Translations under genes and position numbers: made by a program
Assembly (NCBI RefSeq): GCF_019649055.1
Contig: NW_026570236.1
Location: 558,001 to 622,000, forward strand
Direction: 5' to 3'
DNA from: Paramacrobiotus metropolitanus
Lineage: Eukaryota > Tardigrada > Eutardigrada > Parachela > Macrobiotidae
DNA: 64,000 nt
Shown: in pieces, positions 44,287 through 56,553 of the stretch
Numbering within the stretch: position 1 is the stretch's first letter
How the letters are laid out: every line of letters begins with the position of its first letter
Notes under the pieces: model-generated
What the model saw: only the letters and a program-made list of their open reading frames with translations
Told to the model about the DNA's origin: nothing
The model's database searches: none

Positions 44287-44889
44287 TTAAGTGACGTTAA
44301 TACAGCTATGCCCGGGCTTCCGTCCCCGGCTCATTTTGCAACTCAAGCCGTGGCATCCTCGCACATCGGCCCATTCACCACAATTGCAATGGTGGGGAAT
44401 GGTGATACAATGTAGGACTAAATGGTCGCATAGCCTCATATCCACATTCTGAAAGAACGGAGGTGATCCTCCACCGGGACTCCCCTCCGGAACAAACTGC
44501 TGAGGAAACGTACCAGGGGATTCTTTCCCACTGAATTCGCTATAGCCCAAAGACCAACTGGCCTGGCAACTTTTTTGATCTGTCATCCATGAATTTTGGA
44601 GTAAATGGCATTTTAAATCAAATTTAATGTGGAAGAGGTGCGACGTCGCTTTGCGATTTGTTGCGTGTAGCGCGTGGACCATGGCCCGGTGTAAAAATTT
44701 CTCAGCTTCGAAAATACTTTGCGCTTGGAGCAAATCTGTGACGATGATACTCTGTAGATGAGAAAAAGGGCTTTCAGATAGAGCACATTTTAAAATAAAA
44801 TCTGTATAGAGAAAATTGTAAAAAAGTTTCGAAAAAGTGAGACAACTTGACTGACTCCCCCTCTGTAGTAGGTACATGTACGTATGCAC
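44287..44889 (-). mobile_element. Decayed LINE fragment (CHGLSC motif)
   Basis: The 200-residue reading ends with a pattern common in animal LINE polyproteins: CNCGEWADVRGCHGLSCKMS, GRKPGHSCIN, normally CG-x-VDA-x-G-x-HGLSC-x2-S-x-GR-x2-RH-x2-IND. About 35 residues earlier is LCDHLVLH-ITIPHHC, the region before it. The order and strand fit a segment just before the C-terminal tail seen at 4.2-4.6 kb, but that tail is absent here. Reverse transcriptase motifs are not present. Confidence 0.6.
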
Positions 44890-44999
44890 CGCTGTTAAAA
44901 TTTAATAGCGGTGCATATTAAATTTTACATAATTTAATTATGTGTATATACTCGTATTATGTGGGCTAGTGCGTTTCATTTGCATGTTAGTAGTCGAAG

Positions 45000-45740
45000 T
45001 ATCATTGCTCAATTTACTGGATCGTTCTAATGTGTTTTTTGCTTAGTTATTAATGGACACTGACCTCGCCAGTTCTTAATCCTCCTTAATCTTCTTGCTG
45101 CGCCGAGCGTGACTGCTTGCGTGAAGCGAAAGAAAAATACTGCGTTCAGTATCCAGTTCGACACAAACTTGCCAATATCATCGTGAGCATAACTGCTCAA
45201 TGCCCACTGCTCAATGCATAATGCTGAATGAGCAGAACTTTGCCCACAACAATTTTACCGGAAATCAAGTGCAACGTTTTAACGGCAGCATTACTAACGA
45301 TGTTTCAGAAATGCCGATACGGTAAAGTCGATATCTGGAATTTAGCCATTGAACTCAGAATTTAGCCAGCTTAAAAATATGAATCTACTCGTAGTCGATC
45401 TACGTTAAGCTTACTGAAATTAAAACTTGGAATCTTTACAGACTTTACTATAGTGGTTTTGAGTTTCCGATCAACAAAATTTCCGGACATATTTCAATGT
45501 GTGAATATTAAGATTACTTCTAAAAAATGTCACAACAACAAGAAAATTGCATGAAAAATGATATCTGTGATAGACAAGACTTTTTTCAATTGGTTTCTAC
45601 CATCGTAAATTAGCACGTGTGACTTCGTAACTGTTACTTACGATTGGGTGGTGTTAAATATCTAATACGAGTCTGTGCTAATCTTGGAATAACTGTTTAA
45701 TATTTGGTAATGTGCACGAGATGCCAGTACTGCTAGTGGC
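45000..45740. other. No gene seen
   Basis: No splice-supported exon. I looked here for the NIKS/YxCxxxF region of eRF1 and did not find it. Confidence 0.4.
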
Positions 45741-45746
45741 TTCGTG

Positions 45747-46352
45747 TTTGCGAAGTACCCGTACGGTCGAAACCTATACCGTAGATCGCACCCTATACAG
45801 AGTACTTGAAATTTTTAAAACAGCTCGAACCGTTTTCTTGCAATTGCAATGTTAAAAAAACAGTGACGAAACACTTAAGCCACGCCACGCGAGCCGTAGC
45901 ACTACACTGTAATAATTGCAGAAATAATCACATACGTGCGCTTTGGCCATTTATATAGATTTGAATTGTTGAATTTAATTCAATTCTTGCATTTTTTGAA
46001 AATTAAGCTCTAGATTTACTCATTTTCATTCTATACATGTGTCACTTATACAGCGACGACGCAACCGCACATGTATAGCGACGGCTATAGTTATCATAAT
46101 GTAGCGCAGCGGCTCGCGTGGCGTGGCTTAAGTGTTTCATCACTGTTTTTTTAACATTTCTATTGCAAGAAAACGGTTCGAGCTTTTTTAAAAATTTCTA
46201 AGTACTCTGTATAGGGTGCGATCCATTTAATCAGTTAAAGAAGAAAACCGGAAAGAAATCGATTTATGGGATTTATAATTAAGGAGTGCCCACTTGGACG
46301 ACTATCTCCCATTCACTTACTATAGGTGCCCACTCGAGCGACCGTACGGGTA
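45747..46352. repeat. Fold-back element upstream of the eRF1-like gene
   Basis: Ends are ACCCGTACGGTCG and its complement at about 46340-46352. Inside, both arms share GTACTCTGTATAGGGTGCGATC, AACGGTTCGAGC and GGCGTGGCTTAAGTGTTTC-type blocks in opposite orientation, to about 45905 and from 46105. The blocks match those of the larger fold-back elements at 48.7 and 53.6 kb, so it is a shorter member of the same family. Its right end is ~75 bp before the first eRF1-like exon. Confidence 0.8.
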
Positions 46353-46427
46353 GTTTTGATCTTTTTAAATCCATGCAGGCCTAATTATCTTGCGTGAAAT
46401 GTTTTGTTTTATCCGGTTTTCTTGCAG

Positions 46428-49400
46428 CTCCGAATGCCCAACAGCAGGTTCAGGAGCTCCAGCTCCAGGTCCAGGAGCTCCAGCTCCAGGTCCAGGAGCT
46501 GCTGACACGGGCTGCAGGGTATGAAGCCACCATTAGCGACCAAAAAAGGACCATTAGCGACCTGGCCGCCCAAACTGACGAGCTATCCCGCACCATCGGG
46601 CGTCTCGAGCTGAACGTGGAGGTTCTGCGCGCTGGTGGGGCGCGCCCGGCCGCTCCGAAGCCGTCTGAAAAGGTACATTTTTCGTTATTTTGCGGCAGGT
46701 TCCAGCGAACCGTGAAAAGTTCTTAAATTTGAACAGGGCACTGAGTTTGGCTATGATTTATTACTAAGTTGTACTTGCTGGTGTAGTGTGTTATGATACA
46801 AATCAATTTTTTTTACTGTTTTATTTTATTAAGTTTACATTGCGACATTACAGTCATGGGTCAGATCACTACGGCAAATCAATACATATCAATGGTTGTC
46901 TGCCAGTGAGCGGCTAATGAAGTATAGCAGGAAGTGTAGCGTGTTGTATAGTATCAGTACTGTAATGGCGGTAGAGGTTGGTGGATTATTGTGGACAGCT
47001 GTTACATTTATTTTTGCTGTTTTATTTTGTAATAATATTGTGTTTGTAAAAATATTGCATTTTAATAATATTGTATTTTATTTTGTAATGATGTAGTATT
47101 TTGTTAATTGTTATTAGTGAGAGTATTCAGTATTAATGCGTATATTTTACTGAAATATGGATGCGAATATTAATACATATTCGTTATTTGACACCTCAGG
47201 CACCCCAGGCCTTGCTGGCGGACGACACCAAGTACGGATTCATCGTGATGGGTGGGGACGGGGCACTGTTCGGGACGCTGCAGGGCAACACGCGCGAAAT
47301 CCTGTTGCAGTTCAAGGTCGAGCTGCCCAAGAAGTGCGATGCCGTCGGTGCGTATGTGCATCGGCTGAATGGCTGACTAAGGTAGTGCATCGCGTGTGGC
47401 TCAGATAAATAACTTTCCCGCTCCCGGTATTCTGCAGGGCACCGGTCGGCTGGGCGTTTCGCGCGTCGGCGCGTGGAGAAGCGGCACAACTATGTGCGCA
47501 AGGTGGCCGAGGCCGCCGTCACCTGCTTCATCGCCTACGATCGCGTGAACGTTGCGGGCTTGGTGCTGGCCGGCAGTGCGGACTTCAAGAAGGAGCTGGA
47601 GCAGCCCGACATTTGGGACCAGGTCAGTCCACTCATCCTTCATTTATTATCTGCACAGTTTTATGAGAGAAAAATTATGAGCAGATTTCATGCCGATTCG
47701 TTTACAATTTTCTTTCGTTTTCATGCATATTCGCTCCGTTTATGCCTTTTAGAACGAAAGATTTAATTTATTTATTAATAGTATTTATTAGTATGTACAA
47801 AGGGCATTCCAAAAGTAACTTTCCCTAAATTGCTCCTCTGCCATTTGAAGTAATGCACAAATACGATATTTTTTGTCACGTAAGCCATTATATAAGCTAT
47901 CAGTAGAAACAAAAATTAAAAGCGTCGGTGAAGAGCTGGAGAAACGAAAAAGGAAATAGCTCGAGCTGTGTTTGCTGTTTTTTCGCGGTAATTTTTTCAC
48001 AATTATTCTCTTTGTTGCCACACGCGTTGCTGAAAAGTTTTCAACGAAACTACTGAAGTGTTAACTGCAAATATTGTGCTTAGTATTACTATAATATCAA
48101 AACTGGAGCTGGAGACTGGAGCAAGCTTCTTTTTTCCAGAAGATACTATTGCTGTACGTGACAGCTTTCCCGCTTCCATGAATTCAAGACTTTTCGCACC
48201 AACAAATAGTACACTTCATGGCTTTCCTAGATAATCTTAGGTACCCATAAACTTTTGATTACACCGACAAAAACAATTTTTTTCATGCATTTTGCCGTCC
48301 GGCTATTGCGAAGCTTTCTCGTTTTGGTACCTATTCCTTTACCGTTTTTATTTTCCTAAAAAAGCCGTCTGTGCAAACTGTTTTGTTTAATAATCCGCAT
48401 CGAAAGATAAAAGAATTCTTAACTAAATTGCTTTTTGTGCTTCCCTAAAAGTAAAGGGGAACATTGAAAACAACAATAAGAACTGCTAAAATAAATTACG
48501 AGAAAAATGTCAGACACCGTCAGTTGTTCTTTCCGGCAGTTTTTCCCCGTTCGATTGTAATAAACCCAAGTTGTATGCTATGTTTATTCCTTAATGAATA
48601 ACGTACAGAGTATGTAGCAATATGGACATTATCAGCTGGAAGCGTTTCTGACGGGAGAAACAAATTAGCGAAAGTTACTTTTGGAATACCCGTAGAGACC
48701 TTCAAGTGGCCACCTATGTTAAGTCAATGGGCGACATACCTTCAAGTGGCCAGGCTGCAGTTATTTGGCCCCAGAACCGATTTTCTTCCGGTTTTTTGGT
48801 ACAGCATGTTCAGCTTAACTTGCTCTTTACAGAGTACTTAAAAATTTTAAAATCGGTTGAACCGTTTTTAGTTATTTACGTTGTAAAACCAGTGACGAAA
48901 CGGTTAAGCCACGCCACGAGAGCCACTACACTACGCCAGCTTATTTCACTTATCAGCCACACATGTGCGGGTGCAGCAAGCACTCGCTTTGTATGAGCGG
49001 ATATGAGCACAGAGGCAGCCGGGATCAAGCTACGTCTTAAAAAAGTTATTAAAATTTACAAAAAACAGAAATCAGCATAAAAATCACAAATTAGTGAGCA
49101 TGCGAAAAATCAGGTTAGTGAAAATATAAGTTTATAGGATAATTAAGTATGCCGGCTAGCAGGGATCGGTGAATTGATTTGTGGAAAACGGCGAGTACAT
49201 GTATGAAAGGGTTTTTAGTCATTGTTGTCGTACTGCTAACCGGTGTCTATTAACCATGGGAATTTTTATTTTCACTAACCTGTGATCTTTCGCATGCTCA
49301 TTAATTTGTGAGTTTTATTTTTTTGATTTCTGATTTTTTCGAAAAATGTTACTGATTTTTTTAAAACTCAGTTTGATCCCGGTTGCCTCGGAAAGGGTTT

Positions 49401-52400
49401 CCAATCATTGTTGTCGTACTGCTAACCGGTGTCTATTGACCTGTGAATTTTTATTTTCACCAACCTGTGATTTTTCACATGCTCACTAATTTGTGATTTT
49501 ATTGTTTTGATTTCTGTTCTTTTTTTGTAAATTTTAATGACTTTTATAAGACGTAATTTGATCCCGGTTGCCTCTGTGCTCATATCCGCTCATATAAAGC
49601 GAGTGCTTGCTGCACCCGCACATGTGGGCTGATAAGTGAAATAAGCTGGCGTAGTGTAGTGGCTCTCGTGGCGTGGCTTAAGCGTTTCGTCACTGGTTTT
49701 TTACAACGTAAATAACTAAAAAACGGTTCAACCGATTTTACAATTTTTAAGTACTCTGTATTCTGTAAAGAGCAAGTTAAGCTGAACATGCTGTACCAAA
49801 AAACCGGAAGAAAATCGGTTCTGGGGTCAAATAACTGAAGTATGGCCACTTGAAGACATGTCGCCCATTGACTTAACATCGGTGGCCACTTGAAGGTCTC
49901 TACGGGTAGCCTTTGTGTTAACAAATATACGAAATCTTTGTTTTTGGAATTTCGTATTCCTTTCTATCATCTTGAAAACGGTCGCAAACCGTGTGAATTT
50001 GGGTTTCAATCCCGGCCCGTTATTTGTAGCGTCTCCAAGATAAGATTGTGAAGATAGTGGAGATCTCGTACGGCGGCATGATGGGCTTCAACAATGCCAT
50101 CGAGCTGTCGGCCGACTGTCTGACCAGCTTCAAGTTCGTCCAGGTTAAGATGCTCATCGGTGCGTATACAGTTATACAGTATAAGTACTGTATCTGCCAA
50201 TGGTTGTTGCTCTGCATTTGGGCTTCCGCATATTTAATTTATGATTCATACCATCGATTTTCTTTAAAAACTTGTAATTGGTATGCTGCCATCCGAGCTT
50301 TTCTGAGATATTATTCTTGATGATATCGTAACATTGTGATATAATCGTAGTGGTTAGTTTATTCTCGGACATCAGAAGAAACTAAGTATCCAGGAAACAA
50401 ATCATTAAGAAAATTGAGAGAAAATTATTAACTAAATAAATATTCATGTAGATTAATTAAATATGAAATTTATTTAAATAATTAGTGGAGGAAAAAATAA
50501 CGCAGATTTCGGTTTAAGTTTTCTTATATATTTAGTTTCTGTTTTTCTTGTAAATACAGTAAAGAATATTCTATTCCCGATCACACTGGAAGCAATAAAT
50601 TTCCATTAGAATTGATTTATGCAGCTGTTTTTTTGCCAGATAAAGATGAAATGAAATGTAGAATGATAAATACGTTGTTAATGTGGGTATTAATGGCGTT
50701 GGCAGGTAAGTTCTTCGACGAGATGTCGCAGGACACGGGAAAGGTGTGCTTCGGCGTGGACGACACGGTCAAGTGTCTTGAGTCGGGCGCGGTGGAGACG
50801 CTCATCTGCTGGGAGAACCTGGACATCATGCGCTACGTCCTGTGCAACACCAACACCGGCGAGAAGAAGATCGTCTACCTCCGCCGCAAGCAGACCATCG
50901 ACAAGATAAAACTTACCGACGTACGTCGTTTTAGCTAAGTTCCTCAGTTCACCGTTTCTAACGTTTCACATTTGCATTTAGCTTTAGGTCAATTTGTTGG
51001 CTGTTGCCAATCAAACCTGATTCAGGCATTGGAAAATAAATTTTTTTAAATCATTATGTAACTCATTTTTGGGTAGAAAAATTGAACAAATTAAATGCCG
51101 ATTAAATGAAAAATATAACTTTTCGAATATAAATTTTTCAACTTAATTTACTCAAGTAAAACTGGCAGTATTTGTTTCAGGCTCTTTTGTAAGAAAATAG
51201 TTATTTTTTTAAAACTAGTATTATTATTACAATAATTTTAGGTGACCACAACTTTGTCAAATTACAGGTCGGTCGCGCCAAGTGTGGACAGTTGCACAAA
51301 ATAAATTTTAATATATTTCTATAAGTAGTTTTAACATTAACTTTGCACTTTTCATGTGTAACTTTTCATTGCGGACAAAATAGTAATAAAACCGGAATCT
51401 TCTAACGTGTTCGTAGGAGCGGGGTGGAGCTTGAGGAAGGAGGGTAGCGGGTGTTTTTCGGGTGTTTATAACTGCCCTTCTATAAAATTCAGGTGATCTT
51501 TTTGTAAGCACTTTTTCAAAAACTATTGAGTGACCCAAAAGGTGTTCTCTGTGGGTAAGCAAAAGAATCTTGCGCTATCCGTGCTCTTAGAAATTTCGAA
51601 AGAAGATGTATCGCCCATAGACCTGTATGTTAAAAGCCACCTTTAAAAGAATGTGGTTGCCTGGAGCGCGGCTCGCGTAGGATAAGATGTTAGCAGTTTA
51701 ATGGAAGGTAGAAAAGTACCTTTGTAAGACCACTTCAGTAGTTGGTAGTTCTCAACCACTCACAATAATATTATTTTTAAAAGATTATTGACTGATCATG
51801 AATATTTCTTACTAAGCAGTGCGGTTTTTGTGAAAAATTTGAAAGATAAAATTCGGCTCCCGGTACCTGCACATTAGCTTCTAGTGCAGAAATATGACTA
51901 AGAAAGTTGCTGTACGTAAAGAACTATCATAAAAAATTAACGAAAGCATTTTGGGGTTCAGCGGTAGCAGCTGGGAATTTCACACTTGGCGCGACCGACC
52001 TGTAGATTAATAACTTGATGAATTTAAATGCCCAGTCAATAAAATGCAATGGAATAAATGTTGAGAATAACGATATAGTATCAGTACGGTAAACATTCAT
52101 GTACTGTAATTTCCTTTTTTATAGCAGAAAACATATATGGAAATAATTTTTGAAATTCCTTTCAAATTTGGTTTTTTTAGAAATTCATTTTGTAGCAAGT
52201 TTATTGAAAAAAGGCTGAAAACTGTTGGGATTTGAAGCGGACTTTTGAATGGCTAGCGGTGGTTGTTTTGTGGATGAGTTGAATCGTAGTCTAGCTGAAC
52301 AGACAGACAGAGATAGAGAGAGAGGTCCGGCGGCGCGTATGTTAAAGCCTTCGCCGATGCGATGACTGTGCAAACAAACCGTTCTGTTGTCTTGGGATGA

Positions 52401-52717
52401 ATGATGTGCGGCTGGTTGCGTTACAGACGGGCACGGCGCTGGAGGAGGACGAGAAGATGGGGCTGTTGAAGTGGCTAGCCTATGAGCACAAAAATTTTGA
52501 TGCGACGTTGGAGATCGTCACCGGCAATTCACCGGAAGTGTCGCAGTTCGTCCTGGGCTTCGGCGGCATCGGCGGCATTTTGCGCTGTCAGATGAAGCCG
52601 CAGCACTTCGACACCAGCCTCCTCCAGGACGACGACAACGCCGCCAAGCTCGATCTGGATCTGGATGACTACAATCTGGATGACTACAACGATCTGGATG
52701 ACTACAATCTGCTCTAA
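46428..52717 (+). CDS. eRF1-like protein lacking the GGQ motif and with a coiled-coil 5' exon
   Basis: Six exons, phases consistent: 46428-46672, 47200-47347, 47438-47622, 50030-50159, 50706-50920, 52427-52717. 403 residues are visible; an earlier exon should supply the start. Exon 1 is a coiled coil with VQELQLQ repeats, then a Pro/Ala linker. Exons 2-6 follow eRF1 domains M and [133 protein letters not shown]. Where eRF1 has GRGGQSALRFARLR this has [13 protein letters not shown]: the GGQ that triggers peptide release is gone. Domain N (NIKS, codon recognition) is not seen. The acidic tail is a DLDDYN repeat in place of DEFFDLDDY. Probably a divergent paralog without release activity. Confidence 0.85.
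48688..49907. mobile_element. Large fold-back element in intron 3 of the eRF1-like gene
   Basis: Left arm (48688 to ~49040) and right arm (~49560 to 49907) are complementary over ~350 bp: ACCCGTAGAGACCTTCAAGT at the left, its complement at the right, with AACCGTTTTTAGTTATTTACG and TTAAGCCACGCCACGAGAGC blocks inside. The centre contains repeated TCATTGTTGTCGTACTGCTA stretches. No transposase ORF. The arms have reading frames only because they are open by chance; both arms translate to antisense copies of one another. Confidence 0.9.
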
Positions 52718-52727
52718 TCAGAGACAT

Positions 52728-53230
52728 GGGCGCCAGTCGATTTTATATTGGTTGGTTCTGATCTGTTGGTCGCTTTCGCTGGATAGAGAGAATGCATGAA
52801 TGTCGGTTAGTATTGGTATTTATTGACTGACGTAATGTAATAGTGTTTACGTAGGAAATAAATTCTCAGCCGTTAATTAATGTTGTTCAACATTCTCGGA
52901 GAGAAACCTCATGAATGGATAACTCGCTCGTTTACGACAAGTGCCAAGCGACTGACAGCGTCAGCTATATTTCAAGATTACCGTGTTTCCCACTTGCACG
53001 CTAGTTTAGCGGAGATACAACCATAATCAGACGCAGACGAGATGACTACATCGCCTATTACAAATAGAACCAATAAACATTAGCAGACGATCGACAATAA
53101 CGTTCGAAATAAATGTCATGGAACTTTACAGTTTAAGTGAGCTCACGGTTGCCGCTAACCGCGGTACTTAATTGGGCGCCAGTCGATTTTATATTGGAGT
53201 TTCAGTCGATTTTATATTGGTTTGCCAGTT
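52728..53230. repeat. Direct repeats of GGGCGCCAGTCGATTTTATA flanking an LTR-like stretch
   Basis: GGGCGCCAGTCGATTTTATA is at 52729 and 53176, with a partial third copy at about 53206. The sequence between them has two AATAAA signals (near 52857 and 53071) and ends ...GGTACTTAATTGGGCGCCAG, similar to an LTR end followed by a tRNA primer-binding site. No element body is attached. It may be a solo LTR remnant or just a small duplication in the 3' flank of the eRF1-like gene. Confidence 0.4.
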
Positions 53231-53602
53231 TGCATTTGTCCCTTTTTAAGCCAACAGTATGCTACAAAAGTTGCGAACAGATTGGGTTGAATTTGGCTGG
53301 TTGATGCACTTTTTTAGGATCGCGTCGCGCTTGTTGTAGAACGACAGCGCATTGAGATTTGAGCAGAATGGTTAATGTTCCCAGTCAACTTCCCACCAGC
53401 ACACCGATTCCGAATAAAATCAGGAACATTCGATTGATCACGCGAGCGACGTACTTCCAGCCTACGCAAAGGGCAAATACCGGTTCGCCACGCAGGTTAA
53501 TGACTGCATGGTTCTTTGCCGAATACGTAACGTGCTTTAAGCAATTTAGTGCTTGAAATTGGAATAATGATTTACTAAATAATGATATAATTCAAAGATT
53601 AC

Positions 53603-54979
53603 TCGTAGAGACCTTCAAGAGGCCACCTATGTTAAGTCAATGGGCGACATACCTTCAAGTGGCCAGGCTGCAGTTATTTGGCCCCAGAACCGATTTTCTT
53701 CCGGTTTTTTGGTACAGCATGTTCAGCTTAACTTGCTCTTTACAGAGTACTTAAAAATTTTAAAATCGGTTGAACCGTTTTTTAGTTATTTACGTTGTAA
53801 AAAACCAGTGACGAAACGGTTAAGCCACGCCACGAGAGCCACTACACTACGCCAGCTTATTTCACTTATCAGCCACACATGTGCGGGTGCAGCAAGCACT
53901 CGCTTTGTATGAGCGGATATGAGCACAGAGGCAGCCGGGATCAAGCTACGTCTTAAAAAAGTTATTAAAATTTACAAAAAAAAACAGAAATCAAAGCAAT
54001 AAAAATCACAAATTAGTGAGCATGCGAAAAATCAGGTTAGTGAAAATATAAGTTTATAGGATAATTAAGTATGCCGGCTAGCAGGGATCGGTGAATTGAT
54101 TTGTGGAAAACGGCGAGTACATGTATGAAAGGGTTTTTAGTCATTGTTGTCGTACTGCTAACCGGTGTCTATTAACCATGGGAATTTTTATTTTCACTAA
54201 CCTGTGATCTTTCGCATGCTCATTAATTTGTGAGTTTTATTTTTTTGATTTCTGATTTTTTCGAAAAATGTTACTGATTTTTTTAAAACTCAGTTTGATC
54301 CCGGTTGCCTCGGAAAGGGTTTCCAATCATTGTTGTCGTACTGCTAACCGGTGTCTATTGACCTGTGAATTTTTATTTTCACCAACCTGTGATTTTTCAC
54401 ATGCTCACTAATTTGTGATTTTATTGTTTTGATTTCTGTTCTTTTTTTGTAAATTTTAATGACTTTTATAAGACGTAATTTGATCCCGGTTGCCTCTGTG
54501 CTCATATCCGCTCATATAAAGCGAGTGCTTGCTGCACCCGCACATGTGGGCTGATAAGTGAAATAAGCTGGCGTAGTGTAGTGGCTCTCGTGGCGTGGCT
54601 TAAGCGTTTCGTCACTGGTTTTTTACAACGTAAATAACTAAAAAACGGTTCAACCGATTTTACAATTTTTAAGTACTCTGTATTCTGTAAAGAGCAAGTT
54701 AAGCTGAACATGCTGTACCAAAAAACCGGAAGAAAATCGGTTCTGGGGTCAAATAACTGAAGTATGGCCACTTGAAGACATGTCGCCCATTGACTTAACA
54801 TCGGTGGCCACTTGAAGGTCTCTACGGGTAGCCTTTGTGTTAACAAATATACGAAATCTTTGTTTTTGGAATTTCGTATTCCTTTCTATCATCTTGAAAA
54901 CGGTCGCAAACCGTGTGAATTTGGGTTTCAATCCCGGCCCGTTATTTGTAGCGTCTCCAAGATCTGATTGTGAAGATAT
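53603..54979. mobile_element. Second copy of the fold-back element plus ~150 bp of duplicated eRF1 intron/exon
   Basis: From 53603 it matches 48688 onward almost base for base, including both arms, but the match continues past the element's right end (54829) to about 54979. That extra part equals the end of eRF1 intron 3, the splice acceptor and the first ~27 bases of exon 4 (50030-50056), with a two-base change in the exon part (AAGATAAG to AAGATCTG). The left border is the element end itself. Confidence 0.9.
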
Positions 54980-54989
54980 GTGTATTCTT

Positions 54990-56550
54990 AGTGAAATGTG
55001 TGTATTCTTTTAGCGTAGTCAACAACCTACCGCGTACCTAGTCACATGTAGCTAGAACTGCAAAATCGCAAATCGGTTACTGAATAACGTTCGTTTTAAT
55101 TAATTAAGTTCGTTTAATTAATGTTCTGAAAACTTTTTCAACGCATTAAAGAGAAAGGCTAGTGCACTACAACTGAAAGGCTTTTTCCTTGATAAATCGC
55201 CCTAATGTGGCATATTTTTACGATCTGATTAGCATATTTCTTAATTATAATATATTAATTGGTTGTTATTTGCTTTTTTATGATGGGTTTTGATTTTTTC
55301 AAGACAGTGAATATTTGCAGGCGATGTTTATGTCATTCCATCGGGTTGCTACCACCGAGTCTGCCTGGATACAAAGAAACACCTGAATGTAGTCATGATG
55401 CATTACGATAAAAAAGTCAACTGATCAATTTTTTTGGCCCGAGTCCCTAAATGATCCGGTATACATTGAGTACAATGAACGGATGAAATGTCTGCGCCGT
55501 TCGTTAAGTTTCCCGTACCAATCGCGACCGGGATCCACAGATTGTGTCAAGTCTTTAAACCGTCCGTGAAAACAGTGTGCTTAAGAAGTTGTAACTTTTA
55601 TACCGCAAGTCTGCAAGACTTAATACAATGGGCAATCTCACCTTTACTTTGCTGCTTATCCTACAACAATTCCGGCATGGGAAATATTAAATAGGTGTAT
55701 GACAGGAAATATGTGTATTCTTTTTAAACAATAAAAAACTAAACGAAGGACACGTGTACATACAGAAGAAACAAAAGCTCGCTGCACTAGTCAACAGTTC
55801 TCACTTATACAATTATGGCCTACCCTAGTGAAAACGGCATAATACAAAATACATGTAGCAGTTGTGGAGGCGCTTCGAGAAATGGTGGCTCCAGTAAGTA
55901 ACACCGCCTAAAAATAGCATTCCTGAATGGAGATTTACTCCTTTTCCTTCTGAATTAACCCGGGGATGATTTTTGTACGGTATATTCTTCGGTTTTGCTC
56001 AAAATTGATAGTCACGAATAATACTTGATAGTACCTATGTAGTTTATGTTCCGTTCAATATATTAGGGAATTATGGAATAGGCTAAAGTCGATCTTCGGT
56101 CTGAATGTAAGTTTTATTTAACCTTTTTAAAGCTGTTTTTAGAAAGCTCGGTAAGAGTATTCCATATTCTAAATTTACTCTATAAATGGCTAAAATGCAG
56201 CAATAAATTATAAACTACATTACAGTTACTACAGTATGAAAACTTTATAGCTTCACTTCCGCGGTCGGCAGTTGGACAACTCCCAGCATTTATTTAGAAA
56301 TTCAAAATCAGTTGTTGTTCGGTAGCTGAAGGCCTGCAGCCTGCAGGTTCCTTTTTAGATTTTAGTGAGTGAATATTTTCGTTTTCTGCTTGCTGGATGA
56401 TCCAAAACAGGAATACGATTGTTAAAAGTTTGCCTGGCGTGGAAATTGTTTTTATTTCGTGTACTGATCTTTGTACTTGGTTGAGCTGATTTTATTCGGT
56501 TGCTAAAACTTGAAACCCACATCAGTTAGTCAGCGCATGTCGCTCGCCTC
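54990..56550. other. Intergenic, mostly non-coding
   Basis: Short ORFs only (for example 55488-55694). No motif or splice support. The right end is the likely promoter/5' UTR of PUS1; no clear TATA box was identified. Confidence 0.5.
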
Positions 56551-56553
56551 TTC

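Noticed and set aside
44221-44415. Plus-strand ORF MRSVREIPAGSS
   Set aside because: It is a shadow opposite the LINE-derived reading on the minus strand.
48706-48996. Protein-coding ORFs in the fold-back arms (also 49580-49924, 53640-53912, 54502-54846)
   Set aside because: They are the same sequence read from either arm and copy; open only by composition, without motifs.
46428-52717. Pelota/Dom34 instead of eRF1
   Set aside because: Lack of GGQ fits Pelota, but [22 protein letters not shown] and [10 protein letters not shown] are eRF1-type signatures.
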